Positions 52,301 to 64,000 of a stretch of 64,000 nucleotides of DNA are shown one piece after another. Positions within the stretch are counted from its first letter, which is position 1, and each line of letters begins with the position of its first letter. The DNA comes from Aquimonas voraii (GTDB lineage: Bacteria; Pseudomonadota; Gammaproteobacteria; Xanthomonadales; Xanthomonadaceae). The stretch lies in the NCBI RefSeq assembly GCF_900101825.1, contig NZ_FNAG01000003.1, forward strand, positions 1 through 64,000, written 5' to 3'. Both the position numbers and the translations under genes were made by a program. Under the pieces are notes generated by a model. It saw only the letters and a list, made by a program, of their open reading frames with translations, searched no databases and was not told the DNA's origin.

Positions 52301-54220
52301 CTACAGCGGCCACACCCACAGCAGCATCGGCATCGAGACCAGCAGCACTGCCAGCTGCACCGGCAGTCCCAGCCGCCAGTAGTCGCCGAAGCGGAAGCCG
52401 CCCGGGCCCAGGATCAGGGTGTTGTTCTGATGGCCGATGGGCGTGAGAAACGCGCAGGACGCGCCGATCGCGACCGCCATCAGGAAGGGATCGGCGGAGC
52501 AATCCAGCGAGGCCGCGGCGCTGACTGCGATCGGGCACATCACCGCTGCGGTGGCGGCATTGTTCATGAGGTCGGAGAGGGTCATGGTCACCACCATCAC
52601 CAGGGCCAGCGCCAGCACGGGCTGGCCGCGCGCCAGGTCCTCCATCAGCAGTGCGGCGATGAGGCCGGCCGCGCCCGAGCTTTCCATCGCGCCGGCGACC
52701 GGAATCAATGCCGCCAGCAGAACAATCACCGGCCAGTCGATCGCGGCATAGGTCGCCCGCTCGGGCAGGGTGCGCAGCAGCAGGCTGGCCAGGGCGCCGC
52801 CGGCGAAGGCCACGGCCGCCGGCACCCCGAGCGCCGAGGCGCCGATGGCCGCAAGCAGGATCGAGGTGGCGACCAGGGCCTTGCGCCGCTCGGGAATGCG
52901 CAGCTCGCGTTCGGCCAGCGGTACGCAGCCCGCCTCGGTGGCGAAGCCGGACAGGGCCTCCGGGGTGCCCTGCATCAACAGCAGGTCGCCCGGCTGCAGC
53001 GCCAGCGCGCGCAGTCGGCTGAGGCTGCGGCGTCCCTGCCGCGACACCGCGAGCAGGTTGATGCCGTGGCGGGTACGCAGCTGCAGGTCGGTCGGGCTGC
53101 GGCCCACGATCGACGCGCCCGGCAGCACCACCAGCTCCACCAGCCCCAGCTCCGAGCGTGAAGGCTCGGGGCGGACACTCTTCGGCGCCGCGCCGCTCGC
53201 CGCTTCAGCGATGTCCGCGGCCGCCGGCTGCGCGGACCGCGCTGCCATGCCCGCCGCGGCGCCCCCGTCCAGGCGGGAGCTCGGCTCGGCTGCGCTCGCT
53301 TCCGCAACGGCATTGGCCTTCTCGCTGTGGCGCTTGTCCTCCTCCAGCTTGAGCCCCAGTGCGTCCAGGGTCTTGGCGAGACTCTCGGCCTCGGCCTCGA
53401 TGACCAGGATGTCGCCCGCGCGAATGCGGCGTGCCGGGTTTGGCGCGTTCAGGCGCAGCTCGTCGCGCACCAGGGCCAGCACCTGCGCGCCCAGTTCGTC
53501 GAGGCTGTCCTCGAGCTCGTACAGGGATTTGCCGGCGCTGGGGCTGCCCTCCGGCACGCGCGCTTCGGTGAGGTAGGCGCCGCTCTCGAAGCTGTCGGCG
53601 GTGGCTTCGCGCCGCGAGGGCACCAGCCGCCAGCCACCGGCAACGATCAGCAGCAGTCCGGACAGGGCGACGGCGACGCCGACCGGGCTGAAGTCGAACA
53701 TGCCGAAGCCGGCGCCCGCGGTTTCCGCCCGGAAGCCGGAGACGATGAGATTGGGCGGCGTGCCGATCAGGGTGGTCATGCCGCCCAGGATCGAGGCGAA
53801 GGCCAGCGGCATCAGCAGGCGTCCCGGCGGCAGCTGCAGTCGCCGCGCCAGCTGCAGCGCCACCGGCATCAACAGAGCGAGCGCGCCGACGTTGTTCATG
53901 AAGGCCGACAGCAGCGCCGCCAGCGCGGTCAGGGCGGCCAGACTGAGCGTGGGCCCGGCCTGCGCGGGCAGTACGCGCTGGGTCAGGACATCCACCGCAC
54001 CCGACAGCTGCAGCGAGCGGCTCAGCACCAGTACGCAGGCCACGGTGATGACCGCCGGGTGACCAAAGCCGGCGAAGGCCTCGCCCGGCGCGACCAGGCC
54101 GGCAGCGACGCAGGCCAGCAGCGCCGCCATCGCGACCACGTCATGGCGGAAGCGCCCCCACAGGAACAGGCCGACGGTGGCGGCCAGGATCAACAGGATG
54201 AGGATCTGCTCGGTGCTCAT
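52301..54220 (-). CDS. SLC13/DASS transporter with two TrkA-C domains
   Basis: 639 residues. The ArsB/DASS-type membrane core is split: helices about 1-200 (including FMNNVGALALLMPVALQLAR and GGMTTLIGTPPNLIVSGF, the first hairpin motif) and about 440-639 (LSDLMNNAATAAVMCPIAVS and LTPIGHQNNTLILGPGGF, the second). The soluble middle holds two RCK-C/TrkA-C modules near 215-285 and 365-425, separated by an Ala/Ser-rich linker. The family moves sulfate or dicarboxylates with sodium or protons. There is no partner gene nearby. Confidence 0.88.
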   Translation of the reverse strand: MSTEQILILLILAATVGLFLWGRFRHDVVAMAALLACVAAGLVAPGEAFAGFGHPAVITVACVLVLSRSLQLSGAVDVLTQRVLPAQAGPTLSLAALTALAALLSAFMNNVGALALLMPVALQLARRLQLPPGRLLMPLAFASILGGMTTLIGTPPNLIVSGFRAETAGAGFGMFDFSPVGVAVALSGLLLIVAGGWRLVPSRREATADSFESGAYLTEARVPEGSPSAGKSLYELEDSLDELGAQVLALVRDELRLNAPNPARRIRAGDILVIEAEAESLAKTLDALGLKLEEDKRHSEKANAVAEASAAEPSSRLDGGAAAGMAARSAQPAAADIAEAASGAAPKSVRPEPSRSELGLVELVVLPGASIVGRSPTDLQLRTRHGINLLAVSRQGRRSLSRLRALALQPGDLLLMQGTPEALSGFATEAGCVPLAERELRIPERRKALVATSILLAAIGASALGVPAAVAFAGGALASLLLRTLPERATYAAIDWPVIVLLAALIPVAGAMESSGAAGLIAALLMEDLARGQPVLALALVMVVTMTLSDLMNNAATAAVMCPIAVSAAASLDCSADPFLMAVAIGASCAFLTPIGHQNNTLILGPGGFRFGDYWRLGLPVQLAVLLVSMPMLLWVWPL

Positions 54221-54339
54221 GCGATCAACGGTTCAGGGATCGACGCATGCTTGCAGCTCCGGTGGCGGAGTGCCAGCGGCGCACGGGAAACGCGTCCCGT
54301 ATCGGCCGCTTCGAGGCGGCCTCCGGCGCTGCTTGGCCG

Positions 54340-54418
54340 GAAAGCGCTTCACCTTCCCCGGCGCCCGCGTGGGCGCCGCTGCGCGGCTGCGGTCGCGACC
54401 GCGGCGGTAAGCGCTTTC
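54340..54418. repeat. Nested inverted repeats before a REPIN
   Basis: GAAAGCGCTT (54340-54349) is inverted at 54409-54418 (AAGCGCTTTC), enclosing an 8-bp perfect hairpin CGGCGCCC-GCGT-GGGCGCCG (54359-54378). It sits in the 380-bp gene-free gap 54221-54600, directly left of a REPIN. Function unknown; it could be a terminator or an older element. Confidence 0.5.
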
Positions 54419-54420
54419 GA

Positions 54421-54519
54421 ATAGGGTGGGCCCTGGCCCACCCTGGGCTCGACTTCCGCCAGGCCCTGGCGAGGACCGGGGCGAGTGTGCGGCTCGTGGT
54501 GGGCCAGGGCCCACCCTAT
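54421..54519. repeat. Compact REPIN-like pair (99 bp)
   Basis: Perfect forward copy 54421-54442 and perfect inverted copy 54498-54519, the shortest pair in the window. The internal ends show the shared subterminal ACCGGGGCGAGTGTG before the right arm. Confidence 0.9.
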
Positions 54520-54600
54520 GCAGCGGTGGGGCGATGGCGGCGCGTTGTCAGGCACAAAGGCTCGCGGCGGCGGATTGCCCTTGCGGCGAGACGCAGCGCC

Positions 54601-59013
<4,413 letters not shown>

Positions 59014-59017
<4 letters not shown>

Positions 59018-60279
59018 CGGGCGTCTCCGGCGTTTGCGGCGGCGCCGAAGGGCTCGGCGGTCAGGCGCTGCAGTTCGATCAGGGCGCGCTGCGCCTCGGC
59101 GCGCGCGGCGAGCAGGTCCATGCGGGTGGCGAGCAGGGCGTTCTGCAGGCTGGCCCACTCCAGCCAGGACAGGGCACCGCTGCGATACGCCCGGGCCGCG
59201 CTGTCGGCGGCGCGCTGCTGGGCCGGCAGCACGCGACGCTCCAGGCCGTCTGCGCGGGCGCTGTGGCGAGTCGCCTGATCGAGCGCGGCCAAGGCCAGGG
59301 CTTCCAGCCGCAGCGCCTCGGCGGCATGCGCGCTGTCGAGCGCGGCCAGCGCCGCGTCAGCCGCGGCCATGCCCGGCTGGGCGCGGCGCGCCGAGCCCAG
59401 CGGCAGCGACACGCCCGCGACGAGCGCGGTATCGCGTCCGTCCTGCAGGCGGCGCAGGCCGAGCTGCCAGTCGAGGTCGAAGGACGCAGCCGTGCGCGCC
59501 AGTCGCAGCTGGGCCTCGGCCAGCCGCTGCTGATCGGCGAAGGCGCGCAGCTCCGGCGTGCGCTGCAGCAGGGCGCGCAGCGCGGCGGGCGAGGGCAGGG
59601 CGGGCGTCTGTGTGGGCAGGCTGGCGAGGTCGGGTATCGCGTCGCTGTCCGTTTCGCCCCAGAGCAATGCGAGACGCTGCCAGGCCGCGGCTTCAGCCTG
59701 CGCGCGCGCCTCGATCTCCAGTTCGATCGCGATCACCGCGCTGTCGGCCGCGAGCGCGGAGGTTTCAGGCTCGGCGCCGCGCTGAAAGCGATCGCGCGCC
59801 GCGCGGGCGATGTCGCGGCGTGCCTCAAGCTCGGCCTGCAGCAGTGGCGCGCGGTCCTGCCACTCGGCCACCTCGAGGTAGCGGCGCGCGACCTCGGCCA
59901 GCAGGTCGAGCTCAGTCGCCGCGCGCTGCACGCCCAGCGCATCGAGGCGGCTCGCGGCCAGCGCGCGGCGTGCCTCCAGCTTGCCGCCGCGCTCCAGCAC
60001 GCCGGCCAGGCTGATCGTCAGCTCGGCGCCTGAGACGCCGGCGAGCGCGCCGCTGCCGGGGGCGTTCTCCAGCTCGGCGGCCAGCCGCAGCGGCGGCGCT
60101 TGCCCGGCGAGGTTGACCTCGGCGCGCAGCGCGGCGGTACGCGCGGCATAGCCGCGCAGTTCGGGGTGGTACTGGATGACGCGGTCCAGCGCGTCATCGA
60201 GGGTGAGCTCGGACGCCGCGGGCGCGGCCAGCGCCGGCCACGCCGCAACGACCGCGAACGCGGTCCACAGCAATCGCAT
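59014..60279 (-). CDS. czcC: Outer-membrane efflux channel of the Czc system
   Basis: 421 residues with a signal peptide (LLWTAFAVVAAWPALAAPA). The TolC-type helical repeats are seen twice: SELTLDDALDRVIQYHPELR near 23 and a second set near 225 (ALRALLQRTPELRAFADQQR). The GVLERGGKLEARRALA segment is typical of CzcC. It forms the trimeric channel for the pump. First structural gene of the operon, preceded by a small His-rich protein gene 131 bp upstream. Confidence 0.88.
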
Positions 60280-60410
60280 GGGAGTCTCCGAAAGAGGGGG
60301 TGTGCGGCCGACACCGGTGTGCGGCGAAGGGCCGGGGCGGAACGCGGGTCATCGCCCCGCGCCGCAGGCCTCCTCAGGAGGCGGCAGCGCGCGGCAACGC
60401 CCGTGCCTCT

Positions 60411-60797
60411 TCAGCCGATCGGAGGGCGCAGCAGGCTCTCGAGTCGCGGGCTCGGCGCGCGCGCGATCGCCGCGGGCAGGGGCGCCGCAGGCGCCAGCAG
60501 GGCAGGCGCAGACGGCAGCAGCGGGCTGGGCGCGAAGCTCTGCGCGCAGCTGCTCAGCTCATGGGCCAGCAGATGCACGAAGCCGTCCCAGCTGTCGTCG
60601 CCGTGGTCGGCGTCGGCATGGACATGGGCGTGGTGGGCCGTGTGATCCTGCGTCCAGTGCGCGCTTGGCAGGCCCCTGTCCAGCGCATCCACCGCCACAT
60701 GCGCCGACGCGAAAGCGCCCAGCGCCGGAAACAGCGCGGCCCAAAGCGCGAGGGCGAGGCAGACGAGGCGCAGCGGCGTGGGCGGGAGAGAGCGCAT
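60411..60797 (-). CDS. Small exported His-rich protein, CzcI-like
   Basis: From the ATG at 60797 it is 128 residues: signal peptide near LVCLALALWAALFPALGAFA, then a His/Asp-rich core (HTAHHAHVHADADHGDD) and a Pro-rich tail ending SLLRPPIG. Size, position ahead of czcC and the metal-binding run match the CzcI/DUF2946-like proteins of Czc operons, thought to act as periplasmic metal-responsive factors. No clear CzcRS or ArsR-type regulator is in the window. Confidence 0.7.
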   Translation of the reverse strand: MRSLPPTPLRLVCLALALWAALFPALGAFASAHVAVDALDRGLPSAHWTQDHTAHHAHVHADADHGDDSWDGFVHLLAHELSSCAQSFAPSPLLPSAPALLAPAAPLPAAIARAPSPRLESLLRPPIG

Positions 60798-60967
60798 GGG
60801 CCGCGAGTGTAGCGGGCCGGGCGGAGCGGGGCGATGGCATCGAATCGACGGCATCACGGGATTGCAGCTTGGGCAACGCCGCAGGCAGGGCGCAGTGTGC
60901 GCACGCCTGCGAGCCGGCTCCTGCAAAGGGTGGCCGCGGCGCGAGTCGCTCGCCTCGGGTCGCCCTG

Positions 60968-60991
60968 CGAATCCCGAATCCCCAATCCCGG
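60968..60991. repeat. Short heptamer tract at the gntR 3' end
   Basis: CGAATCCCGAATCCCCAATC, the complement of GGGATTC/GGGATTG units, ends one base before the stop codon of the GntR gene. Confidence 0.8.
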
Positions 60992-60992
60992 C

Positions 60993-61745
60993 TCACTCGC
61001 TATGCAGCTCCGCCACGAAGTCGTAGGCGTCGCCGCGGTAGTAGCTGCGTGAGAACTCGACCACGCGGCCGTCGCGCAGGAAGCCGCGGCGCTCGATGTA
61101 CAGGCCCGGCGTGCCAGGCACCAGGTGCAGCAGGCGCGCCTGGTCGGCGGTGAAGGCGATCGCACGCAGGCGCTGCAGCGCGCGCACCGGGCGGCCGGCG
61201 AGGCGGTCCAGGGTTTCGTAGAGCGAGTCCTGCACCATCTCCGGATCGCGCAGGATCTCCTGCGGAATCGCGCTGCGCTCGATCGCCAGCGGTTCGTCGC
61301 CGGCATAGCGAAGTCGCGTCAGCCGTACCACGCGCGCGCCAGGCGAGAGGTTCAGGGCCATGGCCTCGGCCGGCGTCACCTCGCCGGTCTCGCGTTCGAG
61401 GAAGCTCGAGCGTGGCCGCAGGCCGCGCGCGCGCAGGTCGTCGGTGAAGCTCGACAGCTTGCTGATCGCCTTGACGATGCGGTCGGCGATGAAGGTGCCC
61501 GCGCCCTGACGCTGCACCAGCAGGCCGTCCTTGACCAGGCCGCTGATCGCGCGGCGCACGGTGACGCGCGAGAGCTCCAGGCTCTCGGCGAGATCGCGCT
61601 CGCCAGGCAGGGCCTGGCCCGGCGCCAGCCGTCCGCTTTCGATCAGCCGACGCAGGGCTTCACGCAGGCGCATATAGGCCAAGGGGCGGCTGCCGATCGG
61701 CGCCACATCGGTCTGGGCGAGCATTTCGGCGATCAATCGATGCAT
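60993..61745 (-). CDS. GntR-family regulator, HutC/UTRA type
   Basis: From the ATG at 61745 it is 250 residues. The winged HTH (about 24-90) contains YMRLREALRRLIESGRLAPG, LPGERDLAESLELSRVTVRR and GLLVQRQGAGTFIA; the UTRA effector domain follows (LSSFTDDLRARGLRPRSSFL, PLAIERSAIP, FSRSYYRGDAYDFVAEL). Such regulators bind phosphorylated sugars or similar ligands. It is divergent from zwf over a 152-bp region with a palindrome beside its own start, so it probably controls both itself and glucose-6-phosphate use. Confidence 0.88.
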   Translation of the reverse strand: MHRLIAEMLAQTDVAPIGSRPLAYMRLREALRRLIESGRLAPGQALPGERDLAESLELSRVTVRRAISGLVKDGLLVQRQGAGTFIADRIVKAISKLSSFTDDLRARGLRPRSSFLERETGEVTPAEAMALNLSPGARVVRLTRLRYAGDEPLAIERSAIPQEILRDPEMVQDSLYETLDRLAGRPVRALQRLRAIAFTADQARLLHLVPGTPGLYIERRGFLRDGRVVEFSRSYYRGDAYDFVAELHSE

Positions 61746-61747
61746 AC

Positions 61748-61769
61748 GTATACAAGACCAATTGGATAC
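61748..61769. promoter_or_regulatory. Candidate operator of the GntR regulator
   Basis: Inverted repeat GTATACAA-N6-TTGGATAC (7 of 8 arm positions complementary), immediately upstream of the regulator's start codon and on the zwf promoter side. The overlapping CCAATTGG and neighbouring ATACGTAT are further small dyads. Assignment to this regulator is inferred from position. Confidence 0.4.
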
Positions 61770-61788
61770 CGGGCGCAGCATAAGCCCC

Positions 61789-61816
61789 TTGAAAGCGCCT
61801 TGGAAAGGGGTAAATT
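61789..61816 (+). promoter_or_regulatory. Candidate sigma-70 promoter of zwf
   Basis: TTGAAA (61789-61794), 16-nt spacer, TAAATT (61811-61816), 82 bp before the zwf start. The element is distinctly AT-rich for this genome. Confidence 0.5.
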
Positions 61817-61897
61817 CGCAGACCACCGGGCTGCATTGGTATGCCGATGGACTTCGGACCTGCAGACCGGCTCTCCCCCGTCCATCCGAGGTCACGC

Positions 61898-63364
61898 ATG
61901 AGCCCGGCGATCGTTCCCGCCGATCCCTTCGATCTGGTCATCTTCGGCGGCACCGGCGATCTCGCCCTGCGCAAGCTGCTGCCGGCCCTGCTGCACCGCT
62001 TCGCCGACGGCCAGATCCTGCCCGGCACGCGCATCCTCGGCGTCGCTCGTGACGAAGGCCTGGACGACGCCGCCTACCGCGCCAAGGTGCGCGACTGGTT
62101 GAAGCACGCCGCCGGCCCCGAACTGCTCGAGGGCTTCCTGCCGATGCTGCAGTACCGTGCTCTGGATGCGCGCAGAGAGAGCGGCTGGGACGAGGTCACC
62201 GCGCTGATCAAGGAGGGCGGCGAGCGCGTGCGGGTGTTCTACCTCGCCACGGCGCCGGACATCTTCGTGCCGATCTGCGAGCGCCTGCGCGACTGCGGTC
62301 TCAACGGCCCGAGCTCGCGCGTGGTGATCGAAAAGCCGATCGGCACCGACCTGGCCAGTGCCGCGCGCATCAACGACGCGGTCGGCCACTGCTTCGACGA
62401 AAGCCAGACCTATCGCATCGATCACTACCTCGGCAAGGAGACGGTGCAGAACCTCACCGCCCTGCGCTTCGCCAATGCGCTGTTCGAGCCGATCTGGCGC
62501 GCCGAGCACATCGACCACGTGCAGATCACCGTCGCCGAAACCGTGGGCGTGGAAGGCCGTGCGCCCTACTACGACCGCGCCGGCGCGATGCGCGACATGA
62601 TCCAGAACCATCTGCTGCAGCTGCTGTGTCTGGTGGCGATGGAGCCGCCGGCCAGCTTCTCGGCCGACGCCATCCGCGACGAGAAGCTGAAGGTGCTGCG
62701 CGCGCTGAAGCCGATCACCGCCGCCAACGCCAGCCTGATGAGCGTGCGCGGCCAGTACCGCGCCGGTGCGGTCTGCGGCCAGGCCGTGCCGGGCTATCCC
62801 GATGAATTGGGCGGCAGCTCGCGCACCGAGACCTTCGTTGCCCTGAAGGCCGAAGTCGCCAACTGGCGCTGGGCCGGCGTGCCCTTCTATCTGCGCACCG
62901 GCAAGCGCATGCCCGAGCGCGTCTCCGAGATCGTGGTGACCTTCCGGCCGGTGCCGCATTCGATCTTCGGCGAGGTCACCGGGCCCATCCACCCGAATCG
63001 ACTCGTGCTGCGCCTGCAGCCCGACGAGAGCGTGACCCTGTGGCTGACCAACAAGGTGCCCGGCCCCGGCGGCCTGCGTCTGCGCCACGTGCCGCTGGAC
63101 ATGAGCTTCGCCGAGACCTTCAGCGGCCTGCGCCACGTCGACGCCTATGAGCGTCTGCTGATGGACGTGGTGCGCGGCAATCCGATGCTGTTCATGCGCC
63201 GCGACGAGGTCGAGGCCGCCTGGGTCTGGGCCGACCAGATCCTCGCCGCCTGGGCGGCCAGCGATGAGGCGCCCAAGCCCTACACCGCCGGCAGCTGGGG
63301 GCCGAGTGCGGCGGTGGCGCTGATCGAGCGCGACGGCCGCACCTGGAGCGACCATGTCGAATGA
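61898..63364 (+). CDS. zwf: Glucose-6-phosphate 1-dehydrogenase
   Basis: From the ATG at 61898 it is 488 residues. NAD(P)-binding FDLVIFGGTGDLALRKLLPA is at the N-terminus, the substrate site RIDHYLGKETVQN near 180, then KPIGTDLAS and YLRTGKRMPERVSEIVVTFR. It oxidises glucose-6-phosphate to 6-phosphogluconolactone and makes NAD(P)H for the pentose-phosphate or Entner-Doudoroff route. It overlaps pgl by 11 nt. A divergent GntR gene and an operator-like dyad suggest repression. An upstream ATG at 61841 is in frame but adds no conserved sequence. Confidence 0.95.
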   Translation: MSPAIVPADPFDLVIFGGTGDLALRKLLPALLHRFADGQILPGTRILGVARDEGLDDAAYRAKVRDWLKHAAGPELLEGFLPMLQYRALDARRESGWDEVTALIKEGGERVRVFYLATAPDIFVPICERLRDCGLNGPSSRVVIEKPIGTDLASAARINDAVGHCFDESQTYRIDHYLGKETVQNLTALRFANALFEPIWRAEHIDHVQITVAETVGVEGRAPYYDRAGAMRDMIQNHLLQLLCLVAMEPPASFSADAIRDEKLKVLRALKPITAANASLMSVRGQYRAGAVCGQAVPGYPDELGGSSRTETFVALKAEVANWRWAGVPFYLRTGKRMPERVSEIVVTFRPVPHSIFGEVTGPIHPNRLVLRLQPDESVTLWLTNKVPGPGGLRLRHVPLDMSFAETFSGLRHVDAYERLLMDVVRGNPMLFMRRDEVEAAWVWADQILAAWAASDEAPKPYTAGSWGPSAAVALIERDGRTWSDHVE

Positions 63365-64000
63365 GCGCGCCCGCGACGTGCCGCTGCAGATCCCGCAGCC
63401 GCGCGAGCGGAGGTTTGCAGATGGCGCCGAGCTGGCCCGCGGCCTCGCCGAGCGCGTCGCCACCGAGCTCGAAGCCGCACTCCGCGCGCGCGGTCGCGCC
63501 CTGCTGGCGGTCAGCGGCGGCAGCACGCCCAAGCGCTTCTTCGCCGAGCTGTCGAAAGCCGACATCGACTGGCGTGCGGTGGAGATCACGCTCGCCGACG
63601 AGCGCTGGGTGCCGGCCAGCGACGAACGCTCGAACGCGCGGCTGGTGCGCGAGCAGCTGCTGGTCAACGCCGCCGTCGCGGCGCGCTTCGTGCCGCTGCA
63701 GATCGACGGACACACACCGGAAAGCGGCGCCGAGGCCCTGGAGCGCGAGTTCGCGTCCCGATTGCCGATCGACGTGCTGATCCTCGGCATGGGCAATGAC
63801 GGCCACACCGCTTCGCTGTTTCCCGAAGGCGATCATCTGCAGGCGGCGCTGGACCCCGCCGGTGAGCGCATGCTGCTGCCCATGCGCGCGCCCGGCGCGC
63901 CCGAGCCGCGCATCACCTTCACCCTGCCGGCGCTGGTGGCGGCGCGCCATCTGCATCTGCACATCGAAGGCGCGGCCAAGCAGTCCGTGCTGCGCGAGGC
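63354..64000 (+). CDS. pgl: 6-phosphogluconolactonase, 3' end outside window
   Basis: The ATG at 63354 lies inside the zwf gene (11-nt overlap); 215 codons are visible and the frame runs off the window. Signatures: LLAVSGGSTPKRFFAELS near 50, TLADERWVPASDERSN near 78, and LGMGNDGHTASLFPEG near 145, all typical of the Pgl/NagB-like fold. It hydrolyses the lactone made by Zwf. Only the last 20 or so residues appear to be missing. Confidence 0.93.
   Translation, partial: MSNERARDVPLQIPQPRERRFADGAELARGLAERVATELEAALRARGRALLAVSGGSTPKRFFAELSKADIDWRAVEITLADERWVPASDERSNARLVREQLLVNAAVAARFVPLQIDGHTPESGAEALEREFASRLPIDVLILGMGNDGHTASLFPEGDHLQAALDPAGERMLLPMRAPGAPEPRITFTLPALVAARHLHLHIEGAAKQSVLRE

Overview
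The window looks like chromosome of a high-GC gammaproteobacterium, most likely in the Xanthomonadales/Lysobacterales. I base this on the type of housekeeping genes (GlnB, FNR, PilU, deo genes, zwf-pgl), the very high GC3, dispersed GGGATTC heptamer tracts and repeat-rich spacers that I associate from memory with that order, and the F-x-DGFES motif near the C-terminus of a secreted protein. No rRNA, tRNA, CRISPR array, phage or complete insertion sequence was seen.

Layout. 1-4458: 3' part of a very large secreted Ig-like repeat protein, closed by a strong hairpin. 4754-9221: glnB, a SulP transporter with a lipoprotein gene, and a QEGLA-family metallopeptidase-like gene. 9386-22572: an FNR regulator, then rightward genes for a Tat-signal TldD homologue, a TldE homologue, a Tat-signal DUF4159 protein, a MoxR ATPase, a DUF58 protein, a BatA-like protein, a DUF4175-like protein and a large membrane protein. 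The last four are joined by 4-nt overlaps; repeats interrupt the spacers before DUF4159 and before DUF58. 22894-29611: EF-hand protein, fatty-acid desaturase, mutM, a hotdog thioesterase coupled to a small unknown gene, hemD, and a TPR-GGDEF diguanylate cyclase. 29658-34281: a TonB-dependent receptor of the hemoglobin type divergent from a cytochrome cd1 nitrite reductase that carries an extra N-terminal cytochrome c domain, with FNR-like palindromes between them. 35571-40584: pyrimidine/purine salvage (cdd, deoC, deoA, deoB, deoD). 40768-43546: a photolyase-like protein with apparently permuted domain order, a DCC thiol-disulfide protein, ogt, and a low-molecular-weight phosphatase-fold protein lacking its catalytic arginine. 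43651-46448: pilU and a MotA/MotB stator pair. 46920-51199: a two-gene HAE1-type RND efflux operon. 51559-54220: a DUF1161 protein and an SLC13 transporter. 54601-60797: a leftward Czc-type heavy-metal efflux operon with two His-rich exported components. 60993-64000: a HutC/UTRA-type GntR regulator divergent from zwf-pgl (pgl runs off the window).

Repeats. The most distinctive feature is a family of about 21 short palindromes (core GGTGGGCCCTGGCCCACC). They often occur as inverted pairs 100-200 bp apart with the outer arms extended to ATAGGG/CCCTAT, which is the layout of REPINs. Copies lie between genes, but also inside reading frames (17591, 20444-20643), at the SulP stop codon (5332), and in the 3' extension of deoD (40483-40584). 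A GGGATTC heptamer family behaves similarly (six tracts, two of them within coding sequence), and one inverted pair of a second REP-like family is at 22711-22846. A RAYT transposase that might mobilise the palindromes is not in the window.
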